Assembly: GCA_958298945.1 (NCBI GenBank)
Contig: CATQJD010000111.1
Location: 2,578,165-2,642,164 of the forward strand
DNA: 64,000 nucleotides
Source of the DNA: Atherix ibis
Taxonomy: Eukaryota; Arthropoda; Insecta; Diptera; Athericidae
Direction of reading: 5' to 3'
Shown in pieces: positions 40,118 through 55,700 of the stretch. How positions within the stretch are numbered: position 1 is the first letter of the stretch; the number at the start of each line of letters is the position of its first letter. Under the pieces are notes generated by a model, which saw only the letters and a list, made by a program, of their open reading frames with translations, searched no databases and had not been told where the DNA came from. The position numbers and the translations under genes are program-made.

Positions 40118-43100
40118 TAAGCATACTACTTCATATTCCTCTTAAATGTACTACTTCATATTCCTCTTAAACAAACTACTTCATATTCCTCTTAAATATA
40201 CTACTTCATATTCCTCTTAAATATACTACTTCATAATCCTCTTAAATGTACTACTTCATATTCCTCTTAAACAAACTACTTCATATTCTTCTTAAATATA
40301 CTACTTCATATTCCTCTTAAACATATAACTTCACATTCCTTTCTAAACATACTACTTCATATTCCTCTTAAATATACTACATCATATTCCTCTTAAACAT
40401 ACTACTTCACATTCCTCTTAAACATACTACTTCATATTCCTCTTAAATATACTACTTCATATTCTTCTTAAACAAACTACTTCATATTCCTCTTAAACAT
40501 ACTACTTCATATTCCTCTTAAACATACTACTTTATATTCCTCTTAAACATACTACTTCATATTCCTCTTAAACGTTCTACTTCATATTCCTCTTAAATAT
40601 ACTACTTCATATTCCTCTTAAATATACTACTTCATATTCCTCTTAAATATACTACTTCAAATTCCTCTTAAACATACTACTTTATATTCCTCTTAAACAT
40701 ACTACTTCATATTCCTCTTAAACATACTACTTCATATTCCACTTAAATATGCTGCTTCATATTCCTCTTAAACATACTACTTCATATTCCTCCTAAACAT
40801 ACTACTTTATATTCCTCTTAAACATACTACTTCATATTCCTGTTAAACATACTACTTCATATTCCTCTTAAATATACTACTTCATATTCCTCTTAAATAT
40901 ACTACTTCATATTTCTCTTAAACATAATACTTCATATTCCTCTTAAGCATACTACTTCATATTCCTCTTAAACATACTACTTCATATTCCTCTTAAACAT
41001 ACTACTTCATATTCCTCTTAAATATACTACTTCATATTCCTCTTTAACATAATACTTCATATTCCTCTTAAATATACTGCTTCATATGCCTCTTAAATAA
41101 ACTACTTCATATTCCTCTTAAACATACTACTTCATATTCCTCTTAAACATACTCCTTCATATTCCTCTTAAGCATACTACTTCATATTCCTCTTAAACAT
41201 ACTACTTCATATTCCACTTAAATATACTACTTCATATTTCTCTTAAACATACATCTTCATATTCCTCTTAAACGTTCTACTTCATATTCCTCTTAAACAT
41301 ACTACTTCATATTCCTCTTAAATATACTACTTCATATTCCTCTTAAACATACTACTTCACATTCCTCTTAAACATACTACTTCACTTATTCCTCTTAAAC
41401 ATACTACTTCATATTCCTCTTAAACATACTACTTCATATTCCTCTTAAACATACTACTTCACATTCCTCTTAAACATACTGCTTCATATTCCTCTTAAAC
41501 ATACTACTTCATATTCCTCTTAAACCTACTACTTTACATTCCTTTTAAACATACTACTTCATATTCCTCTTAAATGTACTACTTCATATTCCTCTTAAAC
41601 ATACTACTTCACATTCCTCTTAAACATACTACTTCATATTCCTCTTAAACATACTACTTTATATTCTTTTTAAACATACTACTTCATATTCCTCTTAAAT
41701 ATACTACTTAATATTCCTCTTAAACTTACTACTTCACATTCCTCTTAAACATACTACTTCATATTCCTCTTAAACATACTACTTTGTATTCCTTTTAAAC
41801 ATACTACTTCATATTCCTCTTAAATATAATACTTCATTTTCCTCTTAAACATACTACTTTATATTCCTCTTAAACATACTACTTCATATTCCTCTTAAAC
41901 ATACTACTTCACATTCCTCTTAAACATACTACTTCACATATTCCTCTTAAACATACTACTTCATATTCCTCTTAACCATACTACTTCATATTCCTCTTAA
42001 ACATACTACTTCACATTCCTCTTAAACATACTGCTTCATATTCCTCTTAAACATACTACTTCATATTCCTCTTAAACATACTACTTCACATTCCTTTTAA
42101 ACATACTACTTCATATTCCTCTTAAACATACAAATTCACATTCCTCTTAAACATACTACTTCATATTCCTCTTAAATATACTACTTCATATTCCACTTAA
42201 ATATACTACTTCATATTCCTCTTAAACATACTACTTCATATTCCTCTTAAACATACTACTTCACATATTCCTCTTAAACATACTACTTCATATTCCTCTT
42301 AAACATACTACTTCATATTCCTCTTAAACATACTACTTCACATTCCTCTTAAACATACTACTTCATTTTCCTCTTAAACATACTACTTTATATTCCTTTT
42401 AAACATACTACTTCATATTCCTTTTAAACATACTACTTCATATAACTCTTAAACATACTACTTCATATTCCTCTTAAATGTACTACTTCATATTCCTCTT
42501 AAACAAACTACTTCATATTCCTCTTAAATATACTACTTCATATTCCTCTTAAATATACTACTTCATATTCCTCTTAAATGTACTACTTCATATTCCTCTT
42601 AAACAAACTACTTCATATTCCTCTTAAAAATACTACTTCATATTCCTCTTAAACATACTACTTCATATTCCTCTTAAACATACTACTTTATATTCCTCTT
42701 AAACATACTACTTCATATTCCTCTTAAACGTTCTACTTCATATTCCTCTTAAATATACTACTTCATATTCCTCTTAAATATACTACTTCATATTCCTCTT
42801 AAATATACTACTTCATATTCCTCTTAAATATACTACTTCATATTCCTCTTAAACATACTACTTCATATTCCTCTTAAACATACTACTTCATATTCCTTTT
42901 AAACATACTACTTCATATTCCACTTAAATATACTGCTTCATATTCCTCTTAAACATACTACTTCATATTCCTCTTAAACATACTACTTTATATTCCTCTT
43001 AAACATACTACTTCATATTCCTCTTAAACATACTACTTCATATTCCTCTTAAATATACTACTTCATATTCCTCTTAAATATACTACTTAATATTTCTCTT

Positions 43101-44100
43101 AAACATAATACTTCATATTCCTCTTAAGCATACTACTTCATATTCCTCTTAAACATACTACTTCATATTCCTCTTAAACATACTACTTCATATTCCTCTT
43201 AAATATACTACTTCATATTCCTCTTAAACATACTACTTCATATTCCTCTTAAATATACTGCTTCATATTCCTCTTAAATATACTACTTCATATTCCTCTT
43301 AAACATACTACTTCATATTCCTCTTAAACATACTCCTTCATATTCCTCTTAAACATACTACTTCATATTCCTCTTAAACATACTACTTCATATTCCACTT
43401 AAATATACTACTTCATATTTCTCTTAAACATACTACTTCATATTCCTCTTAAACGTTCTACTTCATATTCCTCTTAAACATACTACTTCATATTCCTCTT
43501 AAACATACTAATTCATATTCCTCTTAAACATACTACTTCATATTCCTCTTAAACATACTACTTCATATTCCTCTTAAATATACTACTTCATATTCCTCTT
43601 AAATATACTACTTCATATATCTCTTAAACATACTACTTCATATTCCTCTTAAATATACTACTTCATATTCCTCTTAAACATACTACTTCATATTCCTCTT
43701 AAATGTACTACTTCATATTCCTCTTAAACAAACTACTTCATATTGCTCTTAAATATACTACTTCATATTCCTCTTAAATATACTACTTCATATTCCTCTT
43801 AAACAAACTACTTCATATTCCTCTTAAACATACTACTTCACATTCCTCTTAAACATACTACTTCATATTCCTCTTAAACATACAATTTCACATTCCTCTT
43901 AAACATACTACTTCATATTCCTCTTAAATATACTACTTCATATTCCACTTAAATATACTACTTCATATTCCTCTTAAACATACTACTTCATATTCCTCTT
44001 AAACATACTGCTTCATATTCCTCTTAAACATACTACTTCATATTCCTCTTAAACATACTACTTCATATTCCTCTTAAACATACTACTTCACATTCCTTTT
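40118..44100 (+). repeat. Copy B of 3.96-kb tandem duplication
   Basis: Directly follows copy A; both have AAATGTAC, AAACAAAC and CATAATCC at the head. The gained monomer lies near 42420-42450, where CCTTTTAAAC and ATATAACTC replace a single monomer. Other private changes are ATATGCC near 41088 and AAACATACTGC near 44010. It ends in the TTTTAAGC cluster that starts the next repeated region. Confidence 0.93.
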
Positions 44101-45430
44101 AAGCATACTACTTCATATTCCTCTTAAATATACTACTTCATATTCCTCTTAAACATACTACTTCACATTCCTCTTAAACATACTGCTTCATATTTCTCTT
44201 AAACATACTACTTCATATTCCTCTTAAACATACTACTTCACATTCCTTTTAAGCATACTACTTCATATTCCTCTTAAATATACTACTTCATATTCCTCTT
44301 AAACATACTACTTCACATTCCTCTTAAACATACTACTTCATATTCCTCTTAAACATACTACTTTATATTCCTTTTAAACATACTACTTCATATTCCTCTT
44401 AAATATACTACTTCATATTCCTCTTAAACATACTACTTCACATTCCTCTTGAACATACTGCTTCATATTCCTCTTAAACATACTACTTCATATTCCTCTT
44501 AAACATACTACTTCACATTCCTTTTAAGCATACTACTTCATATTCCTCTTAAATATACTACTTCATATTCCTCTTAAACATACTACTTCACATTCCTCTT
44601 AAACATACTACTTCATATTCCTCTTAAACATACTACTTTATATTCCTTTTAAACATACTACTTCATATTCCTCTTAAATATACTACTTAATATTCCTCTA
44701 AAGCATACTACTTCACATTCCTCTTACACATACTACTTCATATTCCTCTTAAACATACTACTTTATATTCCTTTTAAACATACTACTTCATATTACTCTT
44801 AAATATAATACCTCATTTTCCTCTTAAACATACTGCTTTATATTCCTTTTAAACATACTACTTCATATTCCTTTTAAACATACTACTTCATATTCCTCTT
44901 AGACATACTACTTCATATTCCTCTTAAATGTACTACTTCATATTCCTCTTAAACAAACTACTTCATATTCCTCTTAAATATACTACTTCATATTCCTCTT
45001 AAAAATACTACTTCATATTCCTCTTAAACATACTACTTCATATTCCTCTTAAACATACTACTTCACATTCCTCTTAAACATACTACTTCATATTCCTCTT
45101 AAACATACTACTTCACATTCCTTTCTAAACATACTACTTCATATTCCTCTTAAATAAACTATTTCATATTCCTCTTAAACATACTACTTCACATTCATCT
45201 TAAAAATACTACTTCATATTCCTCTTAAATATACTACTTCATATTCCTCTTAAACATACTACTTCATATTCCTCTTAAACATAATACTTCATATTCTTCT
45301 TAAATATACTACTTCATATTCCTCTTAAATATACTACTTCATATTCCTCTTAAATATACTACTTCATATTCCTCTTAAACATACTTCTTCATATTCCTCT
45401 TAAACATACTACTTCACATTCCTCTTAAAC
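43850..45430 (+). repeat. Copy A of 1.6-kb duplication (TTTTAAGC cluster)
   Basis: CCTTTTAAGCATAC occurs at 44097, 44247 and 44522, spaced 150 and 275 bases. The same triplet with identical spacings is at 45748, 45898 and 46173, offset 1,651. The 26-mer at 45113 pairs with 46764 at the same offset. Earlier, CAATTTCAC (43881 and 45457) is offset 1,576 because copy B has three more monomers. Repeated TCACATTCC/CTGCT pairs mark the cluster. Confidence 0.87.
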
Positions 45431-47080
45431 ATACTACTTCATATTCCTCTTAAACATACAATTTCACATTCCTCTTAAACATACTACTTCATATTCCTCT
45501 TAAATATACTACTTCATATTCCACTTAAATATACTACTTCATATTCCTCTTAAACATACTACTTCATATTCCTCTTAAACATAATACTTCATATTCCTCT
45601 TAAACATACTACTTCATATTCCTCTTAAACATACTACTTCATATTCCTCTTAAACATACTACTTCACATTCCTCTTAAACGTACTGCTTCATATTCCTCT
45701 TAAACATACTACTTCATATTCCTCTTAAACATACTACTTCACATTCCTTTTAAGCATACTACTTCATATTCCTCTTAAATATACTACTTCATATTCCTCT
45801 AAAACATACTACTTCACATTCCTCTTAAACATACTGCTTCATATTCCTCTTAAACATACCACTTCATATTCCTCTTAAACATACTACTTCACATTCCTTT
45901 TAAGCATACTACTTCATATTCCTCTTAAATATACTACTTCATATTCCTCTTAAACATACTACTTCACATTCCTCTTAAACATACTACTTCATATTCCTCT
46001 TAAACATACTACTTTATATTCCTTTTAAACATACTACTTCATATTCCTCTTAAATATACTACTTAATATTCTTCTTAAACATACTACTTCACATTCCTCT
46101 TAAACATACTGCTTCATATTCCTCTTAAACATACTACTTCATATTCCTCTTAAACATACTACTTCACATTCCTTTTAAGCATACTACTTCATATTCCTCT
46201 TAAATATACTACTTCATATTCCTCTTAAACATACTACTTCACATTCCTCTTAAACATACTACTTCATATTCCTCTTAAACATACTACTTTATATTCCTTT
46301 TAAACATACTACTTCATATTCCTCTTAAATATACTACTTAATATTCCTCTTAAACATACTACCTCACATTCCTCTTACACATACTACTTCATATTCCTCT
46401 TAAACATACTACTTTATATTCCTTTTAAACATACTACTTTATATTACTCTTAAATATAATACTTCATTTTCCTCTTAAACATACTGCTTTATATTCCTTT
46501 TAAACATACTACTTCATATTCCTTTTAAACATACTACTTAACATTCCTCTTAAACATACTACTTCATATTCCTCTTAAATGTACTACTTCATATTCCTCT
46601 TAAACAAACTACTTCATATTCCTCTTCAATATACTACTTCATATTCCTCTTAAATATACTACTTCATATTCCTCTCAAACATACTACTTCATATTCCTCT
46701 TAAACATACTACTTCACATTCCTCTTAAACATACTACTTCATATTCCTCTTAAACATACTACTTCACATTCCTTTCTAAACATACTACTTCATATTCCTC
46801 TTAAATAAACTACTTCATATTCCTCTTAAACATACTACTTCACATTCCTCTTAAACATACTACTTCATATTCCTCTTAAACATACTACTTCATATTCCTC
46901 TTAAACATACTACTTCACATTCCTCTTAAACATACTACTTCATATTCCTCTTAAACATACAAATTCATATTCCTCTTAAACATACTACTTCATATTCCTC
47001 TTAAATATACTACTTCATATTCCACTTAAATATACTACTTCATATTCCTCTTAAACATACTACTTCATATTCCTCTTAAA
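45430..47080 (+). repeat. Copy B of 1.6-kb duplication
   Basis: Partner of 43850-45430. It has three extra monomers near 45590-45690 (including AAACGTACTGC) and private TTCTTCTTAAAC near 46070. Its right end overlaps the next duplicated region, which begins near 46870. Confidence 0.85.
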
Positions 47081-48620
47081 CATACTACTTCATATTCCCC
47101 TTAAACATACTACTTCATATTCCTCTTAAACATACTACTTCATATTCCTCTTAAACATACTACTTCATATTCCTCTTAAATATACTACTTCATATTCCTC
47201 TTAAACATACTACTTCACATTCCTCTTAAACATACAGCTTCATATTCCTCTTAAACATACTACTTCATATTCCTCTTAAACATACTACTTCACATTCCTT
47301 TCTAAACACACTACTTCACATTCCTCTTAAACATACTACTTCATATTCCTCTTAAACATACAAATTCACATTCCTCTTAAACATACTACTTCATATTCCT
47401 CTTAAATATACTACTTCATATTCCACTTAAATATACTACTTTATATTCCTCTTAAACATACTACTTCATATTCCTCTTAAACATACTACTTCATATTCCT
47501 CTTAAACATACTACTTCATATTCCTCTTAAACATACTACTTCATATTCCTCTTAAACATACTACTTCATATTCTTCTTAAATATACTACTTCATATTCCT
47601 CTTAAACATACTACTTCACATTCCTCTTAAACATACTGCTTCATATTCCTCTTAAACATACTACTTCATATTCCTCTTAAACATACTACTTCACATTCCT
47701 TTCTAAACATACTACTTCATATTCCTCTTAAATATACTACTTCATATTCCTCTTAAACATACTACTTCACATTCCTCTTAAGCATACTACTTCATATTCC
47801 TCTTAAATATACTACTTCATATTCCTCTTAAACAAACTACTACATATTCCTCTTAAACATACTACTTCATATTCCTCTTAAACATACTACTTTATATTCC
47901 TCTTAAACATACTACTTCATATTCCTCTTAAACGATCTACTTCATATTCCTCTTAAATATACTACTTCATATTCCTCTTAAATATACTACTTCATATTCC
48001 TCTTAAGCATACTACTTCATATTCCTCTTAAATATACTACTTCATATTCCTCTTAAACATACTGCTTCATATTCCTCTTAAACATACTACTTCATATTCC
48101 TCTTAAACATACTACTTCATATTCCTCTTAAACATACTACTTCATATTCCTCTTAAACATACTACTTCATATTCCTCTTAAACATACTACTTCATATTCC
48201 TCTTAAACATACTACTTCATATTCCTCTTAAATATACTACTTCATATATCTCTTAAACATACTACTTCATATTCCTCTTAAATATACTACTTCATATTCC
48301 TCTTAAACATACTACTTCATATTCTTCTTAAATATACTACTTCATATTCCTCTTAAACATACTACTGCACATTCCTCTTAAACATACTGCTTCATATTCC
48401 TCTTAAACATACTACTTCATATTCCTCTTAAACATACTACTTCACATTCCTTTCTAAACATACTACTTCATATTCCTCTTAAATATACTACTTCATATTC
48501 CTCTTAAACATACTACTTCACATTCCTCTTAAACATACTACTTCATATTGCTCTTAAATATGCTACTTCATATTCCTCTTAAGCAAACTACTTCATATTC
48601 CTCTTAAACATACTACTTCA
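46870..48620 (+). repeat. Copy A of 1.75-kb duplication
   Basis: Repeated at 48625-50030. Shared markers: CAAATTCATATT, CCCCTTAAAC, CATACAGCTT (47231 and 48984), a 26-mer with AAACACAC (47300 and 49053), CTACTACATATT and AACGATC (47931 and 49584). The offset drops from 1,753 to 1,653 because four monomers around 47420-47520 are absent from copy B. Confidence 0.9.
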
Positions 48621-48624
48621 TATT

Positions 48625-50030
48625 CCTCTTAAACATACTACTTCATATTCCTCTTAAACATACTACTTCACATTCCTCTTAAACATACTACTTCATATTC
48701 CTCTTAAACATACAAATTCATATTCCTCTTAAACATACTACTTCATATTCCTCTTAAATATACTACTTCATATTCCACTTAAATATACTACTTCATATTC
48801 CTCTTAAACATACTACTTCATATTCCTCTTAAACATACTACTTCATATTCCCCTTAAACATACTACTTCATATTCCTCTTAAACATACTACTTCATATTC
48901 CTCTTAAACATACTACTTCATATTCCTCTTAAATATACTACTTCATATTCCTCTTAAACATACTACTTCACATTCCTCTTAAACATACAGCTTCATATTC
49001 CTCTTAAACATACTACTTCATATTCCTCTTAAACATACTACTTCACATTCCTTTCTAAACACACTACTTCACATTCCTCTTAAACATACTACTTCATATT
49101 CCTCTTAAACATACAAATTCCCATTCCTCTTAAACATACTACTTCATATTCCTCTTAAATATACTACTTCATATTCCTCTTAAACATACTACTTCATATT
49201 CCTCTTAAACATACTACTTCATATTCTTCTTAAATATACTACTTCATATTCCTCTTAAACATACTACTTCACATTCCTCTTAAACATACTGCTTCATATT
49301 CCTCTTAAACATACTACTTCATATTCCTCTTAAACATACTACTTCACATTCCTTTCTAAACATACTACTTCATATTCCTCTTAAATATACTACTTCATAT
49401 TCCTCTTAAACATACTACTTCACATTCCTCTTAAGCATACTACTTCATATTCCTCTTAAATATACTACTTCATATTCCTCTTAAACAAACTACTACATAT
49501 TCCTCTTAAACATACTACTTCATATTCCTCTTAAACATACTACTTTATATTCCTCTTAAACATACTACTTCATATTCCTCTTAAACGATCTACTTCATAT
49601 TCCTCTTAAATATACTACTTCATATTCCTCTTAAATATACTACTTCATATTCCTCTTAAACATACTACTTCATATTCCTCTTAAATATACTACTTCATAT
49701 TCCTCTTAAACATACTGCTTCATATTCCTCTTAAACATACTACTTCATATTCCTCTTAAACATACTACTTCATATTCCTCTTAAACATACTACTTCATAT
49801 TCCTCTTAAACATACTACTTCATATTCCTCTTAAACATACTACTTCATATTCCTCTTAAACATACTACTTCATATTCCTCTTAAATATACTACTTCATAT
49901 ATCTCTTAAACATACTACTTCATATTCCTCTTAAATATACTACTTCATATTCCTCTTAAACATACTACTTCATATTCTTCTTAAATATACTACTTCATAT
50001 TCCTCTTAAACATACTACTGCACATTCCTC
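48625..50030 (+). repeat. Copy B of 1.75-kb duplication
   Basis: Partner of 46870-48620, with 26-mers at 49053 and 49344. Private change: CAAATTCCCATTCC near 49115. The match runs to the ACTGCACATT monomer near 50018, after which the order returns to a TCACATT/CCTTTTAAAC pattern like that near 46200. Confidence 0.88.
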
Positions 50031-51270
50031 TTAAACATACTACTTCATATTCCTCTTAAATATACTACTTCATATTCCTCTTAAACATACTACTTCACAT
50101 TCCTCTTAAACATACTACTTCATATTCTTCTTAAACATACTACTTTATATTCCTTTTAAACATACTACCTCATATTCCTCTTAAATATACTACGTAATAT
50201 TCCTCTTAAACATACTACTTCACATTCCTCTTAAACATACTACTTCATATTCCTCTTAAACATACTACTTTATATTCCTTCTAAACATACTACTTCATAT
50301 TACTCTTAAATATAATACTTCATTTTCCTCTTAAACATACTGCTTTATATTCCTTTTAAACATACTACTTCATATTCCTTTTAAACATACTACTTCATAT
50401 TCCTCTTAAACGTACTACTTCATATTCCTCTTAAATGTACTACTTCATATTCCTCTTAAACAAACTACTTCATATTCCTCTTAAATATACTACTTCATAT
50501 TCCTCTTAAATATACTACTTCATATTCCTCTTAAACATACTACTTCATATTCCTCTTAAACATACTACTTCACATTCCTCTTAAACATACTACTTCATAT
50601 TCCTCTTAAACATACTACTTCACATTCCTTTCTAAACATACTACTTCATATTCCTCTTAAATATACTACTTCATATTCCTGTTAAACATACTACTTCACA
50701 TTCTTCTTAAAAATACTACTTCATATTCCTCTTAAATATACTACTTCATATTCCTCTTAAACATACTACTTCATATTCCTCCTAAACATACTACTACATA
50801 TTCTTCTTAAATATACTACTTCATATTCCACTTAAATATACTACTTCATATTCCTCTTAAACATACTACTTCATATTCCTCTTAAACATACTACTTCATA
50901 TTCCTCTTAAACATACTACTTCATATTCCTCTTAAACATACTACTTCATATTCCTCTTAAACATACTACTTCACATTCCTCTTAAACATACTGCTTCATA
51001 TTCCTCTTAAACATACTACTTCATATTCCCTTTAAACATACTACTTCACATTCCTTTTAAACATACTACTTCATATTCCTCTTAAATATACTACTTCATA
51101 TTCCTCTTAAACATACTACTTCACATTCCTCTTAAATATACTACTTCACATTCCTCTTAAACATACTACTTCATATTCCTCTTAAACATACTACTTAACA
51201 TTCCTCTTAAACATACTACTTCATATTCCTCTTAAACATACAAATTCACATTCCTCTTAAACATACTACT

Positions 51271-51291
51271 TCATCTCTTAAATATACTACT
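51271..51291 (+). repeat. 21-bp monomer, four-base deletion
   Basis: It reads TCATCTCTTAAATATAC instead of TCATATTCCTCTTAAATATAC. The only copy of this form that I saw. Confidence 0.85.
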
Positions 51292-51917
51292 TCATATTCC
51301 ACTTAAATATACTACTTCATATTCCTCTTAAACATACTATTTCATATTCCTCTTAAACATACTACTTCATATTCCTCTTAAACATACTACTTCATATTCC
51401 TCTTAAACATACTACTTCATATTCCTCTTAAACATACTACTTCATATTCCTCTTAAATATACTACTTCATATTCCTCTTAAACATACTACTTCACATTCC
51501 TCTTAAACATACTGCTTCATATTCCTCTTAAACATAATACTTCATATTCCTCTTAAACATACTACTTCACATTCCTTTCTAAACATACTGCTTCACATTC
51601 CTCTTAAACATACTACTTCATATTCCTCTGAAACATACAAATTCACATTCCTCTTAAACATACTACTTCATATTCCTCTTAAATATACTACTTCATATTC
51701 CACTTAAATATACTACTTCATATTCCTCTTAAACATACTACTTCATATTCCTCTTAAACATACTACTTCATATTCCTCTTAAACATACTACTTCATATTC
51801 CCCTTAAACATACTACATCATATTCCTCTTAAATATACTACTTCATATTCTTCTGAAATATACTACTTCATATTCCTCTTAAACATACTACTTCACATTC
51901 CTCTTAAACATACTGCT

Positions 51918-51943
51918 TCATATTCCTCTATTTACATACTACT
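51918..51943 (+). repeat. 26-bp monomer of a different kind
   Basis: It reads CCTCTATTTACATAC where CCTCTTAAACATAC is expected: one base is gained and the TTAA core is replaced by ATTTA. It is one of the few monomers lacking TTAA, and unrelated to the CCTTTCT 26-mer. Confidence 0.82.
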
Positions 51944-52719
51944 TCATATTCCTCTTAAACATACTACTTCACATTCCTTTCTAAACATACTACTTCATAT
52001 TCCTCTTAAATATACTACTTCATATTCCTCTTAAACATACTACTTCACATTCCTCTTAAACATACTACTTCATATTCCTCTTAAATATACTACTTCATAT
52101 TCCTCTTAAACAAACTACTACATATTCCTCTTAAACATACTACTTCATATTCCTCTTAAACATACTACTTTATATTCCTCTTAAACATACTACTTCATAT
52201 TCCTCTTAAACGTTCTACTTCATATTCCTCTTAAATATACTACTTCATATTCCTCTTAAATATACTACTTCATATTCCTCTTAAACATACTACTTCATAT
52301 TCCTCTTAAATATACTACTTCATATTCCTCTTAAACATACTGCTTCATATTCCTCTTAAACATACTACTTCATATTCCTCTTAAACATACTACTTCATAT
52401 TCCTCTTAAACATACTACTTCATATTCCTCTTAAACATACTACTTTATATTCCTCTTAAACATACTACTTCATATTCCTCTTAAACATACTACTTCATAT
52501 TCCTCTTAAATATACTACTTCATATATCTCTTAAACATACTATTTCATATTCCTCTTAAATATACTACTTCATATTCCTCTTAAACATACTACTTCATAT
52601 TCTTCTTAAATATACTACTTCATATTCCTCTTAAACATACTACTTCACATTCCTCTTAAACATACTGCTTCATATTCCTCTTAAACATACTACTTCATAT
52701 TCCTCTTAAACATACTACT

Positions 52720-55700
52720 TCACATTCCTTTCTAAACATACTACTTCATATTCCTCTTAAATATACTACTTCATATTTCTCTTAAACATACTACTTCACA
52801 TTCCTCTTAAACATACTACTTCCCTCTTAAATATACTACTTCATATTCCTCTTAAACAAACTACTTCATATTCCTCTTAAACATACTACTTCATATTCCT
52901 CTTAAACATACTACTTCATATTCCTGTTAAATATACTACTTCATATTCCTCTTAAACATACTACTTCACATTCCTGTTAAACATACTACTTCATATTCCT
53001 CTTAAATATACTACTTCATATTCCTCTTAAACAAACTACTTCGTATTCCTCTTAAATATACTACTTCATATTCCTCTTAAATATACTCCTTCATATTCCT
53101 CTTAAACATACTACTTCATATTCTTCTTAAACATACTACTTCATATTCCTCTTAAACATACTACTTCATATTCCTCTTAAACATACTGCTTCATATTCCT
53201 CTTAAACATACTACTTCATATTCCTCTTAAACATACTACTTCACATTCCTCTTAAACATACTGCTTCATATTCCTCTTAAACATACTACTTTATATTCCT
53301 CTTAAACATACTACTTCATATTCCTCTTAAACGTTCTACTTCATATTCCTCTTAAATATACTACTTCATATTTCCTTAAATATACTACTTCATATTCCTC
53401 TTAAACATACTACTTCATATTCCTCTTAAATATACTACTTCATATTCCTCTTAAACATACTGCTTCATATTCCTCTTAAACATAATACTTCATATTCCTC
53501 TTAAACATACTACTTCATATTCCTCTTAAACATACTACTTCATATTCCTCTTAAACATACTACTTCATATTCCTCTTAAATATACTACTTCATATTCCTC
53601 TTAAACATACTACTTCACATTCCTCTTAAACATACTGCTTCATATTCCTCTTAAATATACTACTTCATATTCCTCTTAAACATACTACTTCACATTCCTT
53701 TCTAAACATACTACTTCATATTCCTCTTAAATATACTACTTCATATTCCTCTTAAACATACTACTTCACATTCCTCTTAAACATACTTCTTCATATTCCT
53801 CTTAAATATACTACTTCATATTCCTCTTAAACAAACTAATTCATATTCCTCTTAAACATACTACTTAATATTCCTCTTAAACATACTACTTCATATTCCT
53901 CTTAAATATACTACTTCATATTCCACTTAAATATACTACTTCATATTCCTCTTAAACATACTACTTCATATTCCTCTTAAACATACTACTTCATATTCCT
54001 CTTAAACATACTACTTCATATTCCTCTTAAACATACTACTTCATATTCCTCTTAAACATACTACTTCACATTCCTCTTAAACATTCTGCTTCATATTCCT
54101 CTCAAACATACCACTTCATATTCCTCTTAAACATATTATTTCACATTCCTTTTAAACATACTACTTCATATTCCTCTTAAATATACTACTTCATATTCCT
54201 CTTAAACATACTACTTCACATTCCTCTTAAACATACTACTTCATATTCCTCTTAAACATACTACTTTATATTCCTTTTAAACATACTACTTCATATTCCT
54301 CTTAAATATACTACTTCATATTCCTCTTAAACATACTACTTCACATTCCTCTTAAACATACTACTTCATATTCCTCTTAAACATACTACTTCATATTCCT
54401 CTTAAACATACTACTTCATATTCCTCTTAAACATACTACTTCACATTCCTTTCTAAACATACTACTTCACATTCCTCTTAAATATGCTACTTCATATTCC
54501 TCTTAAACAAACTACTTCACATTCCTCTTAAACATACTACTTCATATTCCTCTTAAATATATTACTTCATATTCCTCTTAAACAAACTACTTCATATTCC
54601 TCTTAAACATACTACTTCATATTCCTCTTAAACATACTACTTTATATTTCTCTTAAACATACTAGTTCATATTCCTCTTAAACGTTCTACTTCATATTCC
54701 TCTTAAACATACTACTTCATATTCCTCTTAAACATACTACTTCATATTCCTCTTAAACATACTACTTCATATTCCTCTTAAACATACAAATTCAAATTCC
54801 TCTTAAACATACTACTTTATATTCCTCTTAAACATACTACTTCATATTCCTCTTAAGCGTTCTACTTCATATTCCTCTTAAATATACTACTTCATATTCC
54901 TCTTAAATATACTACTTCATATTTCTCTTAAACATACTACTTCATATTCCTCTTAAATATACTACTTCATATTCCTCTTAAACATACTGCTTCATATTCC
55001 TCTTAAACATACTACTTCATATTCCTCTTAAACATACTACTTCATATTCCTCTTAAACATACTACTTCATATTCCTCTTAAAAATACTACTTCATATTCC
55101 TCTTAAACATACTACTTCATATTCCTCTTAAACATACTACTTCATATTCCTCTTAAATATACTACTTCATATATCTCTTAAACATACTGCTTCATATTCC
55201 TCTTAAACATACTACTTCATATTCCTCTTAAACATACTACTTCACATTCCTTTCTAAACATACTACTTCACATTCCTCTTAAATATGCTACTTCATATTC
55301 CTCTTAAACATACTACTTCACATTCCTCTTAAACATACTACTTCATATTCCTCTTAAATATATTACTTCATATTCCTCTTAAACAAACTACTTCATATTC
55401 CTCTTAAACATACTACTTCATATTCCTCTTAAACATACTACTTTATATTTCTCTTAAACATACTACTTCATATTCCTCTTAAACGTTCTACTTCATATTC
55501 CTCTTAAATATACTACTTCATATTCCTCTTAAATATACTACTTCATATTCCTCTTAAACATACTACTTCATATTCCTCTTAAATATACTACTTCATATTT
55601 CTCTTAAGCATACTGCTTCACATTTATCTTAAACATACCACTTCATATTCCTCTTAAATATATTACTTCATATTCCTCTTAAACAAACTACTTCATATTC

